30,123 nt of DNA from an uncultured bacterium (GCA_902772945.1 CACYCU010000032.1:1-30123); one strand, 5' to 3'. Shown: positions 1 through 7,527, numbered from the stretch's first letter. The notes: a model not told the origin generated them from the letters alone. Made by a program: numbers and translations.

Positions 1-405
1 ATATTTGATAAAGAATACAAATTTACAAGCGGGAACAAAACAGTATGGCAAGACAGCAGTATGAAATACGTGTTCTTAACCGCTGACGGTATGATATTTG
101 GTTTGATTCCTGATTATGACACAAACAGTATAAATATAATCGGTGATATAAACGGTATAAAAGACCCTAACGAGGGCGGAAAAGATTTGTGCCTTTACTC
201 AATATCCAACACCGGAACATTATCAGAAAAATGTTCTGACATGGAAGACTGGACACCTACTGACATTTGTGACAGAGAACACCTTGATAAATGTAGTCAA
301 AGCGAATGTGAAGCTTTACCTATTTACGGACATGAAGGGTACTATTACGATACAACACAAGGCAAATGCAATGCTCACTATGTAGGGGGCGGTTCTAACG
401 ATTAG
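1..405 (+). CDS. Pilin-like (type IV/II pseudopilin family) protein, C-terminal part
   Basis: The reading frame is open from the first base of the window, so the N-terminus, including any prepilin leader and hydrophobic helix, lies outside. The visible 134 residues end with a region of the form D-x-N-G-x-x-x-P-N-x-x-G-K-D (GDINGIKDPNEGGKDLC), which is typical of the globular domain of prepilin-type proteins: a small domain with a Ca-binding-like Asp/Asn/Gly loop. It has six cysteines after that loop (LC, KC, IC, KC, EC, KC), so disulfides in an extracytoplasmic protein are plausible. A late ATG at 61 is internal to the domain and is unlikely to be the real start. The stop overlaps the folE2 stop on the other strand by 11 bp. 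The family assignment rests on the loop motif only; the exact role (pilus, pseudopilus, secretion) cannot be told. Confidence 0.6.
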   Translation: MFDKEYKFTSGNKTVWQDSSMKYVFLTADGMIFGLIPDYDTNSINIIGDINGIKDPNEGGKDLCLYSISNTGTLSEKCSDMEDWTPTDICDREHLDKCSQSECEALPIYGHEGYYYDTTQGKCNAHYVGGGSND

Positions 406-1177
406 TTTCGTGCTGGAATGCCCAAGCAGAATGATTGTGAATGCTCTCAAAAGCCTCACATTCAACTTCAAATTCGTTTATTATTTTGTTTTGTCTTAAT
501 TTTACAACAACATCACGAAGAACATCTTCTACAAATTTTGGATTTTCCCAAGCTTTTTCCGTAACATATTTTTCGTCTTCACGTTTCAAAAGGGTATAAA
601 CAGGACAGGATGAACAAGATTCAACAAGCTCTATCAAATCTTCAAGCCATATTTGTTCACTTTCATCATATGAAATTTTTACTTTTATAATAGCTCTTTG
701 ATTATGCGCGCCATATTCAGAAATTTCCTTTGAGCAAGGGCATAAAGTAGTTACAGGAACAGCCACACCTAATATAAATTTGTATTCTCCTCCATCTATC
801 CTTCCTTCAAAAGAACATTCATACCCCATAGGAGCTGACATCTTTTTAACAGGAGATTTTTTATCAATATAATATGTAAATTTAAATTTTAACTCTCCGC
901 TTTTTGCATTAAGCTTTTTGATAATTTTTTCCAAACATCCTTTTATATCAACACCTAAAAGATGCTTGTTTTGCCATTCTGTCAAGACTTCAACAAACCT
1001 CGACATATGCGTACCTTTATAATTTTTCGGAAGCGATACGCAAACTCTTGCTTTAGCTGAAACTATCTGATCTGAGCTATTTTTTCTCTGCACCGTAAGA
1101 GGCAAATTTAAATTATTTATTCCGACTTTTTGAATATCTACTTCTCTGTTATCCTGAAGATTTTGAATATCTTTCAT
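395..1177 (-). CDS. folE2: GTP cyclohydrolase FolE2 (type IB)
   Basis: GTP cyclohydrolase IB converts GTP to 7,8-dihydroneopterin triphosphate, the first step to tetrahydrofolate and to the queuosine precursor preQ0. The 260-residue protein has the usual family length. It carries the signature VPVTTLCPCSKEISEYGAHN (roughly residues 140-160), with the Cys-Pro-Cys-Ser-Lys-Glu core and following His that shape the metal/substrate site in the family. The ATG at 1177 is preceded by AAGGAAAAT as ribosome binding site. In E. coli-like and Bacillus-like bacteria FolE2 is the metal-flexible backup enzyme; here no folE1 is visible, so it may be the only copy (inference). The upstream region shares an exact 18-mer with mnmA (see that feature). 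The gene runs tail to tail into the pilin-like gene. Confidence 0.95.
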   Translation of the reverse strand: MKDIQNLQDNREVDIQKVGINNLNLPLTVQRKNSSDQIVSAKARVCVSLPKNYKGTHMSRFVEVLTEWQNKHLLGVDIKGCLEKIIKKLNAKSGELKFKFTYYIDKKSPVKKMSAPMGYECSFEGRIDGGEYKFILGVAVPVTTLCPCSKEISEYGAHNQRAIIKVKISYDESEQIWLEDLIELVESCSSCPVYTLLKREDEKYVTEKAWENPKFVEDVLRDVVVKLRQNKIINEFEVECEAFESIHNHSAWAFQHETNR

Positions 1178-1213
1178 ATTTTCCTTAATATTTCTTTACA
1201 TTTTAAAGACTAA

Positions 1214-1231
1214 CTAGCAAATTTTTTTATT
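1214..1231 (-). promoter_or_regulatory. Upstream 18-mer shared with mnmA
   Basis: In the folE2 direction this reads AATAAAAAAATTTGCTAG and ends 36 nt before the folE2 start. The identical 18-mer lies 23 nt before the mnmA start (4024-4041), and a close relative lies upstream of the helicase gene (14484-14496). An A-tract followed by TTTGCTA looks like an UP-like element joined to an extended -10 (TGC-TAG...), or a protein-binding site. The function is inferred. Confidence 0.4.
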
Positions 1232-1236
1232 AAGCA

Positions 1237-1309
1237 TACTTTATATAAATATAAAGCTCTCTCTTCTTATTTAAACGGATAGGCCTTGAAAACTCAAGGT
1301 CTTTTTTTT
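1237..1309 (+). ncRNA. Candidate small RNA ending at an orphan terminator
   Basis: A strong plus-strand intrinsic terminator at 1281-1309 has no plus-strand gene before it: folE2 and the thioredoxin-like gene are both on minus. Just upstream is a -10-like TATAAA (1244-1249) inside a 15-mer TACTTTATATAAATA that recurs at 19104-19118, before another plus-strand gene. A start near G1256 would give an RNA of about 54 nt with a pyrimidine-rich 5' end (GCTCTCTCTTCTT) that could pair with purine-rich ribosome binding sites. No good -35 is visible. This is inference from promoter-like and terminator signals only. Confidence 0.35.
1281..1309 (+). terminator. Intrinsic terminator, plus strand
   Basis: The stem GGCCTTGA/TCAAGGTC (8 pairs, one G-U) closes on the loop AAAC and is followed by eight T. 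On the minus strand the hairpin is followed by TATCC, so it is not a good terminator for the minus-strand thioredoxin-like gene whose stop lies at 1308. Confidence 0.75.
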
Positions 1310-1757
1310 ATTTGTCGAGTCTTGCTCTAATTTTTAAATATCTGTCAAGCTCCTGCCTAAACATTGCTAAATCTTGATAAGCTGAATTAGGCACCAATAC
1401 TCTGTTATCGTATTTTGGATCTATAATATACACAGTAGGCAAACTTGATATATGATAGTCTTTTGCAAGTTTTATATCAGACTTTGAACCTTCTATGTTT
1501 ATCATTACAAAATTAAATTTATCGCCATACAATTTGCTTAAAGTATAAAATCTCGGCATAAATTTCAAACAATAACTACACCAATCTGCATAAAATAACG
1601 CCAGCATAGGTTTTTTGGAAGTTGTTGCTTGTGAATATGAAATTCCTATATGATAATCTGACGGATGTTTAGCACTATTAACAGCTGCAATTGAAAATCC
1701 TGATATTATAATCAATATAAATAATATAAATACACCTAAAAAAACCTTTTTCTTCAT
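1308..1757 (-). CDS. Membrane-anchored thioredoxin-like protein
   Basis: The protein has 149 residues. Residues 1-27 are Lys-rich and then hydrophobic (KKKVFLGVFILFILIIISG), which fits an uncleaved signal anchor or signal peptide, so the domain should face the periplasm. The thioredoxin fold follows: FYADWCSYC gives a CXXC pair at residues 60 and 63, and the cis-proline loop is visible as SSLPTVYII. The Ser-Tyr dipeptide between the cysteines differs from thioredoxin (Gly-Pro) and resembles TlpA/DsbE- or DsbD-gamma-like domains, so a reductase or disulfide carrier outside the cytoplasm is likely. It has its own ribosome binding site (AGGAGGG, 5 nt before ATG) and a promoter. The substrate is unknown. 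Confidence 0.8.
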   Translation of the reverse strand: MKKKVFLGVFILFILIIISGFSIAAVNSAKHPSDYHIGISYSQATTSKKPMLALFYADWCSYCLKFMPRFYTLSKLYGDKFNFVMINIEGSKSDIKLAKDYHISSLPTVYIIDPKYDNRVLVPNSAYQDLAMFRQELDRYLKIRARLDK

Positions 1758-1773
1758 AAATCCCTCCTAAAAA

Positions 1774-1802
1774 ATTATACAATAAAATCAATAATAACAA
1801 TA
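1774..1802 (-). promoter_or_regulatory. Promoter of the thioredoxin-like gene
   Basis: On the minus strand TATAAT (1779-1774) lies 16 nt before the start codon, with the SD AGGAGGG between. The -35 is weak: TATTGT at 17 nt spacing or TTGTTA at 15 nt. Confidence 0.5.
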
Positions 1803-1852
1803 CTTTTAGTCAAATTTTGGAATTAAGTAATTAATAAAACTTTACAAAAGAC

Positions 1853-1881
1853 TTGAAAAAGTATATACTTTAGTATATACT
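1853..1881 (+). promoter_or_regulatory. Promoter of the sigma factor gene with two palindromic decamers
   Basis: TTGAAA (1853-1858), a 17-nt spacer, then TATACT (1876-1881): near consensus. Two copies of the perfect palindrome AGTATATACT (1860-1869 and 1872-1881), separated by TT, cover the spacer and the -10. Their centres are 12 bp apart, so a repressor or auto-regulator could bind here. The leader is about 53 nt and ends in an AAGGAG-type site. Confidence 0.65.
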
Positions 1882-1940
1882 AAATATATATCGAGTTATT
1901 TATCCCGTCTTGTGTTTTTAATGAAGGAGTTTAAAGAGGT

Positions 1941-2852
1941 ATGACAAAAAATTCGCTTATCAAAATGAGAAAAACAGAATTCTCAAACCCCGCCAAGAAT
2001 GAAATTCTTGAAGCAGACAATGACACTGTATTATCTTCTTACATCAGAGAAATTGCAAATTACCGTTTCTTAAGTTCAGAAGAAGAAAGAGAAATTGCCA
2101 AAAAAGCAAATGAAGGTGATGAAGAAGCTAAACAAAAACTTATCAAAGCTAACTTGAGACTTGTTGTAACAATTGCAAAAAAAGCTATTCATATGTCTCA
2201 TTTACCTATGATTGATTTAATTCAGGAAGGCAATTTGGGCTTGATGGTTGCTGCAGAAAAATTTAATTACAAATTGGGTTACAAATTTGCGACATACGCC
2301 AGCTGGTGGATTAAACAAGCTATGTTTAAAGCTATTTCAGAGCAATCTCATTGCATGAAAATTCCTGTATATATCCAAGAAACTCTATCCAGATTTTCAA
2401 AATTAAAAAGAGAAATGGAAAGAGAAAGTAACTGTCAGGTAAACACTGAGGATGTCGCAAAAAAAATGAATATCCCTGCTGAAAAAATTGATACATTTTT
2501 GAATGCATATTCAAAAACAATTTCAATTGAAAGCGGTTTAGAAAATAATGACGGTAAAGAAATGAACGTCGCAGACATTATCGAAGATGAAAAAGCATCA
2601 GCTACTGAAGAAGTTGAATTTGAAAATTTGCGAGAAGATATTCTTAATGTTGTATCCACACTAAAAGAACGTGAGCAAGAAGTTGTCAGGATGAGATACG
2701 GGTTAAACAACAGTGAAAAAATGACACTGGAAGAAATCGGAAACATATATGGCGTAACAAAAGAATGCATCCGTCAAACAGAATTGAGAGCCTTGAAGAA
2801 GATGAGATTCTCCGTGCTTGGACAGGAGGTATTAGCTGGTTACATAGGGTAG
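1941..2852 (+). CDS. RNA polymerase sigma-70 family factor (group 2-like)
   Basis: The factor has 303 residues and lacks the long region 1.1 of a primary sigma. Region 1.2 is visible near residues 28-60 (SSYIREIANYRFLSSEEERE), region 2 near 68-135 (DLIQEGNLGLMVAAEKF, then YKFATYASWWIKQAMFKAI), region 3 near 150-215 and region 4 near 235-295 (LKEREQEVVRMRYGL ... TLEEIGNIYGVTKECIRQTE). In region 2.4 the usual WWIRQAITR is WWIKQAMFK: the Gln is kept but the Thr is replaced by Phe. In the region 4.2 recognition helix the usual RERIRQIE is KECIRQTE. These changes suggest altered promoter preference and so a non-primary sigma; the regulon is unknown. ATG 1941 follows AAGGAGTTTAAAGAGGT. A terminator follows the gene. 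Confidence 0.9.
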   Translation: MTKNSLIKMRKTEFSNPAKNEILEADNDTVLSSYIREIANYRFLSSEEEREIAKKANEGDEEAKQKLIKANLRLVVTIAKKAIHMSHLPMIDLIQEGNLGLMVAAEKFNYKLGYKFATYASWWIKQAMFKAISEQSHCMKIPVYIQETLSRFSKLKREMERESNCQVNTEDVAKKMNIPAEKIDTFLNAYSKTISIESGLENNDGKEMNVADIIEDEKASATEEVEFENLREDILNVVSTLKEREQEVVRMRYGLNNSEKMTLEEIGNIYGVTKECIRQTELRALKKMRFSVLGQEVLAGYIG

Positions 2853-2877
2853 GTGTTTATTTAAGGGAAAATTTGTT

Positions 2878-2913
2878 ATCGCCGCACAATTTTTACAAAT
2901 TGCGGCGATTTTT
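2878..2913 (+). terminator. Terminator after the sigma factor gene
   Basis: ATCGCCGCA pairs with TGCGGCGAT around an A/T-rich loop, followed by TTTTGT. It lies 25 nt after the sigma stop and just before the end of the convergent HgdB-like gene, which may also use it. Confidence 0.8.
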
Positions 2914-2918
2914 GTATA

Positions 2919-3989
2919 TTATTTTACTGTTTCAATATAATTTGTGTTTGGAATATACGATGTTTCCCCTGTAATTTCCATTTTATTAATAAGATTAGCT
3001 CTTTTTTTACGGAAAAGCATATCTACAAAAGCTTCAAGTCGTGTTACAAATCCTGCTTCACCTGTTTGTTCATCTATTGTAAGGTGCAATAAAGGTTTAT
3101 TAAAACTTTTTGCTTTTCTCATAATCCTTTCGCACATCAAAGAATCAGGTCCGCAGCCAAAAGCTGTAAGAGTAATTATTCCGTCAATTTTTGCATCTTT
3201 CATATAATGACCTGCTGCACCTGTCATCTCTCTTTCATTTGCCCAATACATATTTTGACCAAGAGTTGATATGCCATCGTCCATCTGTTCTGTCGATAGC
3301 TGCAATGAAGTATATACCTTGACATCCATTTCTTCCAGTTTTTCAATAACTTTCATTGAAGTTCTGTCATCTAAAATATTATATCCATGGGAAATCAAAG
3401 CAACAGATATCGGATGTTCTTTTGTTTGATTTTCTATAAAAACTTTTCCTTGAAGCGCATAATTCATTGCTTTTTTATAACTCATGCCGGACTTTGACAT
3501 GATAAAGAAATTATTATAAGTTCTCCAACCGGCTTTTGAAGCTTTTTTAATTTTGTCCATATCTGTTATTCCAAAAGGTTTTACGGCTTCTGCCAAAAAC
3601 TCATACAACCCTTGATTCTTTTCTGACTTATCTAAAGTAGCTTCAATCATTGTAAAATCTTTTTTTACGACATTACGCACCAAATCCGGCAATCCTCTAA
3701 TTTTTGAACAGTTATAAATTTTTGGTGCAATAGATTGAATTGAAGGAACAAATATTTTATCAACACCTTTTTCTAAAAGGTTTAGGACATGCCCTATATA
3801 AACTTTTATCGGCAGACAAGTTTCCGTAACAACAAGTGAAGAGCCCTTTGTCATGGTTTCTTTTGTCGTAGGATCAGACAAAATTATCTTTATACCCAAA
3901 TCCGTAAAAAATCCATAGTAAAACGGGTAATTATTATAAAAAGACATACCTCTAGGTATACCAATTGTCATATCCTTCATATTTTCCAT
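2919..3989 (-). CDS. HgdB-like / DUF2229-type protein (2-hydroxyacyl-CoA dehydratase-related)
   Basis: The 356-residue protein begins with TIGIPRGMSFYNNYPFYYGF, then ETCLPIKVYIGHVLNLLEKG and NCSKIRGLPDLVRN, and ends with the FGCGPDSLMCE and DEQTGEAGFVTRLEAFVD blocks. This is the pattern of the acyl-CoA dehydratase activase-related (DUF2229) family, related to 2-hydroxyglutaryl-CoA dehydratase subunits. The conserved cysteines are probable Fe-S ligands. In other anaerobes such proteins are fused or adjacent to a BcrAD/BadFG ATPase; none is in the window. A paralogue with the same C-terminal block lies at 28932-30056. The start is supported by GAAGGGA upstream and TATAAT further up; an alternative ATG lies at codon 4. 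The substrate is unknown. Confidence 0.75.
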   Translation of the reverse strand: MENMKDMTIGIPRGMSFYNNYPFYYGFFTDLGIKIILSDPTTKETMTKGSSLVVTETCLPIKVYIGHVLNLLEKGVDKIFVPSIQSIAPKIYNCSKIRGLPDLVRNVVKKDFTMIEATLDKSEKNQGLYEFLAEAVKPFGITDMDKIKKASKAGWRTYNNFFIMSKSGMSYKKAMNYALQGKVFIENQTKEHPISVALISHGYNILDDRTSMKVIEKLEEMDVKVYTSLQLSTEQMDDGISTLGQNMYWANEREMTGAAGHYMKDAKIDGIITLTAFGCGPDSLMCERIMRKAKSFNKPLLHLTIDEQTGEAGFVTRLEAFVDMLFRKKRANLINKMEITGETSYIPNTNYIETVK

Positions 3990-4023
3990 ATTATTATCCC
4001 TTCAGTATTATATAATAACCGAA

Positions 4024-4041
4024 AATAAAAAAATTTGCTAG
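4024..4041 (+). promoter_or_regulatory. Upstream 18-mer shared with folE2
   Basis: AATAAAAAAATTTGCTAG, identical to the folE2 upstream element and in the same orientation relative to its gene. It ends 23 nt before the mnmA start. A second promoter-like hexamer TATAAT (4053-4058) follows. Confidence 0.4.
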
Positions 4042-4064
4042 ATATTTTATTGTATAATTATTTT

Positions 4065-5114
4065 ATGAAAAATTCAAATAAAACAGCAATAGTTGCAATG
4101 AGCGGGGGTATAGACAGTTCAGTCACAGCTCTCCTTTTAAAACAGCAAGGGTATAAAGTTATCGGTTTAACCGGAAAAATGTTAAACTCACAAATATCAG
4201 AAACTATAATTCAAAACGCTCAAAAAGTTGCTGACAAATTGGGAATTGAATTAATTGTTTTTGATGCCACTGAAGAATTTAATAAAAAAGTTGTAGAATA
4301 TTTTATCAATTCATATAAAAAAGGGGAAACTCCTAATCCATGCATTATGTGCAATGAGTTTATTAAATGGGGAATGCTATTTGACTATGCTTTTGATAAA
4401 TTAAAAGCCGACATTTTTGCAACAGGACACTACGCAGATATTAGGTATACAGATGGATACTACAAATTATATCCTGCAAAAGATGAAAAGAAAGATCAAT
4501 TGTATTTTTTGTACAGGCTCCAGCAGAAACAGCTTTCCAAAACTATTTTCCCTCTTTTTAATTATAAAAAATCTGAGATTAAAAAAATTGCAACCAATTA
4601 CAATTTACCGCCAAAGGATTCTAAAGAAAGCCAAGATATTTGTTTTATACAAAAACCAGAAACTGCAAAATCTTTTCTTAAAAATAATATAGGAGATATA
4701 GAAGGAACATTTGTTGAATATTCTACAGGCAAAATTCTGGGCAAACATAACGGTTGTTACAACTATACAATAGGTCAAAGAAGAGGGATAGGAATTGCCG
4801 CAGAACATCCTCTTTATGTTATAGATATAGACGCGAACAAAAATATCGTTTATGTCGGAAAAGAAGAAGAAAATTTTAAAAATTCTATTAACATTACTAA
4901 CATAAACTTGAGCTACCCTATAAAAAATAATGAATTTGAAGCTTGGGTAAAAATCAGATATAACATGCCGCACAAAAAAGCCTTTGTAAAAATTTCAGAA
5001 AACAATGCTTCGATAGACTTTATAGAACCCGTAAACTCTGTTACCAAAGGCCAATCCGCAGTCATCTACAACTTAGAAGATAAACATTTGATTGGGGGCG
5101 GTTTTATCTGTTGA
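4065..5114 (+). CDS. mnmA: tRNA-specific 2-thiouridylase MnmA
   Basis: MnmA uses ATP and a persulfide to thiolate U34 of tRNA-Lys, -Glu and -Gln. The 349-residue form shows the PP-loop SGGIDSS (residues 13-19), the nucleophile motif NPCIMCN with Cys93, the second catalytic Cys193 in SQDICFI, and the TIGQRRGIG block of the C-terminal domain. A TTG at 4035 in the same frame would add ten residues not found in the family, so ATG 4065 is chosen. There is no Shine-Dalgarno; TATAAT (4053-4058) ends exactly 6 nt before this ATG, so transcription would begin at the A of ATG (leaderless). hydG follows after 43 nt, probably in the same operon. Confidence 0.95.
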   Translation: MKNSNKTAIVAMSGGIDSSVTALLLKQQGYKVIGLTGKMLNSQISETIIQNAQKVADKLGIELIVFDATEEFNKKVVEYFINSYKKGETPNPCIMCNEFIKWGMLFDYAFDKLKADIFATGHYADIRYTDGYYKLYPAKDEKKDQLYFLYRLQQKQLSKTIFPLFNYKKSEIKKIATNYNLPPKDSKESQDICFIQKPETAKSFLKNNIGDIEGTFVEYSTGKILGKHNGCYNYTIGQRRGIGIAAEHPLYVIDIDANKNIVYVGKEEENFKNSINITNINLSYPIKNNEFEAWVKIRYNMPHKKAFVKISENNASIDFIEPVNSVTKGQSAVIYNLEDKHLIGGGFIC

Positions 5115-5157
5115 TTTTTATCTTTTATGGGAATATCATGGACTAAAGAGGAGAAAT

Positions 5158-6570
5158 ATGTACAACATAAAATCAAAAAAAGCCGAAGAATTTATATCTA
5201 ATGAAGAGATCTTAGATACATTGGAATACGCCGAAAAGAATAAAAATAATTTTGAGCTTATAAAGCAAATATTAGATAAAGCAAAATTAGCAAAAGGTCT
5301 TTCCCACAGAGAAGCTTCTGTTTTGCTTGCCTGCGAAAATAAAGAATTAAACGATGAAATTTTTAAACTTGCAGAAAAAATTAAACAAGACTATTACGGA
5401 AACAGAATTGTTTTGTTTGCCCCGTTATACTTATCAAATTATTGTGTAAACGGTTGCGTATATTGTCCTTATCACAAAAAGAACAATCATATTCCGAGAA
5501 AAAAATTAACTCAAGAAGAAATAAAAAAAGAAGTAATAGCGCTTCAAGATATGGGACATAAAAGGCTCGCAATAGAAGCCGGAGAAGACCCCGTAAACAA
5601 CCCAATTGAATATATTCTTGAATCAATCAATACAATTTACTCAATTAAACATAAAAACGGTGCAATCCGACGTGTGAATGTAAATATTGCAGCCACAACT
5701 GTTGAAAACTATAAAAAACTTCATGAAGCAGGAATCGGAACATACATCCTGTTTCAAGAAACATACAATAAAGAAAGTTATGAGCAACTCCATCCGACAG
5801 GCCCAAAGCACAACTACAACTATCATACAGAAGCTATGGACAGAGCCATGGAAGGCGGAATTGATGATGTAGGATTGGGTGTCCTTTTTGGACTTGAATC
5901 ATACAAATATGAATTTGCAGGATTGTTAATGCATGCAGAGCATTTGGAAGCCGTGTTTGGGGTAGGACCGCACACAATTAGTGTTCCGAGAATAAAAAAA
6001 GCTGATGACATAGATCCTGAAACTTTTGATAACGGAATCGATGACGACATATTTGCTAAAATTGCGGCTTGCATAAGAATTTCTGTGCCATATACTGGCA
6101 TGATAATATCAACAAGAGAATCAGCTGAATGCAGAGAAAGGCTTCTAAAGCTGGGCATCTCCCAAATATCCGGAGGTTCTAAAACAAGTGTCGGCGGTTA
6201 CTTTGAGCCGATGCCGGAAAAGGATGATTCTGCACAATTTGATGTATCTGACAGGCGTCCGTTGGATGAAGTATTGAGATGGCTTATGCAGCTTGGGTAT
6301 CTGCCAAGTTTTTGTACGGCTTGCTACGGAAGCGGAAGAACAGGTGATAAATTTATGGAAATCTGTAAAAGCCAGCAAATTCACAATTTTTGTCATCCGA
6401 ACGCTGTTATGACATTAAAAGAATACTTAGAAGATTATGCATCACCGGAAACTAAAAAAGTCGGTGAAGAATTAATAAAAACTGAACTGGAAAAACTAAC
6501 TACAATAAAAGATAAGGTTTTAGAAAATTTAAGAAAAATAGAAGCCGGAGAAAGAAATTTTAAATTTTAA
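5158..6570 (+). CDS. hydG: [FeFe]-hydrogenase maturase HydG (radical SAM tyrosine lyase)
   Basis: HydG cleaves tyrosine to p-cresol and dehydroglycine, and makes the CO and cyanide of the hydrogenase H-cluster as an Fe(CO)2(CN)-cysteine unit. The 470-residue protein has the radical-SAM CX3CX2C motif at Cys96, Cys100 and Cys103 (YCVNGCVYCPYH). It also has the HydG-specific C-terminal CX2CX22C motif at Cys386, Cys389 and Cys412 that binds the auxiliary cluster; ThiH lacks this full motif. ATG 5158 has the SD AGAGGAGAAAT; an upstream in-frame start at 5092 would overlap mnmA and is rejected. No hydE, hydF or hydrogenase gene is in the window. The stop overlaps that of the convergent formyltransferase-like gene by 11 bp. 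Confidence 0.95.
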   Translation: MYNIKSKKAEEFISNEEILDTLEYAEKNKNNFELIKQILDKAKLAKGLSHREASVLLACENKELNDEIFKLAEKIKQDYYGNRIVLFAPLYLSNYCVNGCVYCPYHKKNNHIPRKKLTQEEIKKEVIALQDMGHKRLAIEAGEDPVNNPIEYILESINTIYSIKHKNGAIRRVNVNIAATTVENYKKLHEAGIGTYILFQETYNKESYEQLHPTGPKHNYNYHTEAMDRAMEGGIDDVGLGVLFGLESYKYEFAGLLMHAEHLEAVFGVGPHTISVPRIKKADDIDPETFDNGIDDDIFAKIAACIRISVPYTGMIISTRESAECRERLLKLGISQISGGSKTSVGGYFEPMPEKDDSAQFDVSDRRPLDEVLRWLMQLGYLPSFCTACYGSGRTGDKFMEICKSQQIHNFCHPNAVMTLKEYLEDYASPETKKVGEELIKTELEKLTTIKDKVLENLRKIEAGERNFKF

Positions 6571-7498
6571 GATTTTTAATAAAAACTTTTGTAAAAGACT
6601 TAAAAAAACCATAAAGTTTCACATCATCCATTTTTAGAATTTTATTATCAATACATTGTACTGAAATGGAATTTTGTTTGCTGTCTGTCGCAACAATTTC
6701 ACCAATATTTCCGGAATTTCCTGATAATATTTTTAATTTATAAGGATTTGGAATAAAAAACTTATCTTTATACGAAACATACGAAGGCAACCACGGGTGA
6801 AGTGCTCTTATTCTTGCCGATATTTGTTCGGCTGTTTCTGATTGAAAATCAAGCATTTTATCGTTATCTGTTATATTTGAATAATAAGAGGCATCTTCTT
6901 CTCTTTGTGAAATAGGAATTATAAGACCGTATTCAAGCTTTTTTAACAGTTCCGCACACATTAATCTGGCCTGATAAACAGTTCTGTCTTTCAACTCCTT
7001 TGAAGTATCATTTGGAAATATTTTTATTTCTTTTTGAGAAAGGATTTCACCTCTGTCAAACTTTTCATTTAACAAATGAAAAGTAACTCCGCTTTTTGTT
7101 TCTCCATGCAATATATTTTGCAAATAAGGATTTGGCCCTCTATATTTTGGCAACAAAGACGGATGTACATTTACAGAAGCAACTGTAGGAATATCAAAAG
7201 TTTCTTTTTGTATTTTTTCACCCCAAGTCCCAACAAGCATAATATCGGCATTCAAGCTTAATAATTCTCTCCTAAATTCTTTAGAATTCGCCGACTTGCA
7301 TCGTATTTCGTGTAATCGATGTTGTTTTATTATTATTTTGTCTTGAGAAGCATTAAAAAAATCACGAAGTTTTAATTTCCATTCCGGATAAATTGTACGT
7401 TCATACCTAAGCACTCCGACAATTTTATTATCTGAGTCCAAAACCCCTTCTATAAGGTTTGTTAGCATTTCACCTTTGCCTAAAATTACAACTTTCAT
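6560..7498 (-). CDS. Formyltransferase-family protein (Fmt-like)
   Basis: The protein has 312 residues. The central motif SVNVHPSLLPKYRG carries Asn110 and His112, and GVTFHLLNEKFDRGEIL carries Asp148. Together these match the Asn-His-Asp catalytic triad of N10-formyl-tetrahydrofolate-dependent formyltransferases. A C-terminal part (ARIRALHPWLPSYVSY) resembles the Fmt C-terminal domain. The N-terminus (MKVVILGKGEMLTNLIEGVL) lacks the G-T-P-x-F-A motif of methionyl-tRNA formyltransferase, so it may instead formylate a sugar-nucleotide amine or another amine. No Shine-Dalgarno is seen before ATG 7498. A dispersed hairpin repeat separates it from smpB upstream. The enzyme class is firm, the substrate is not. 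Confidence 0.8.
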   Translation of the reverse strand: MKVVILGKGEMLTNLIEGVLDSDNKIVGVLRYERTIYPEWKLKLRDFFNASQDKIIIKQHRLHEIRCKSANSKEFRRELLSLNADIMLVGTWGEKIQKETFDIPTVASVNVHPSLLPKYRGPNPYLQNILHGETKSGVTFHLLNEKFDRGEILSQKEIKIFPNDTSKELKDRTVYQARLMCAELLKKLEYGLIIPISQREEDASYYSNITDNDKMLDFQSETAEQISARIRALHPWLPSYVSYKDKFFIPNPYKLKILSGNSGNIGEIVATDSKQNSISVQCIDNKILKMDDVKLYGFFKSFTKVFIKNLKI

Positions 7499-7527
7499 AT
7501 AGTTTTTTAAGATTTTCTGAAATTGTC

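Noticed and set aside
1281..1309. Hairpin as terminator of the minus-strand thioredoxin-like gene
   Set aside because: On the minus strand it is followed by TATCC with no T-run; the T8 tract belongs to the plus strand.
4035..4064. TTG start extending mnmA by ten residues
   Set aside because: The extension is not part of the family and lies over the predicted promoter.
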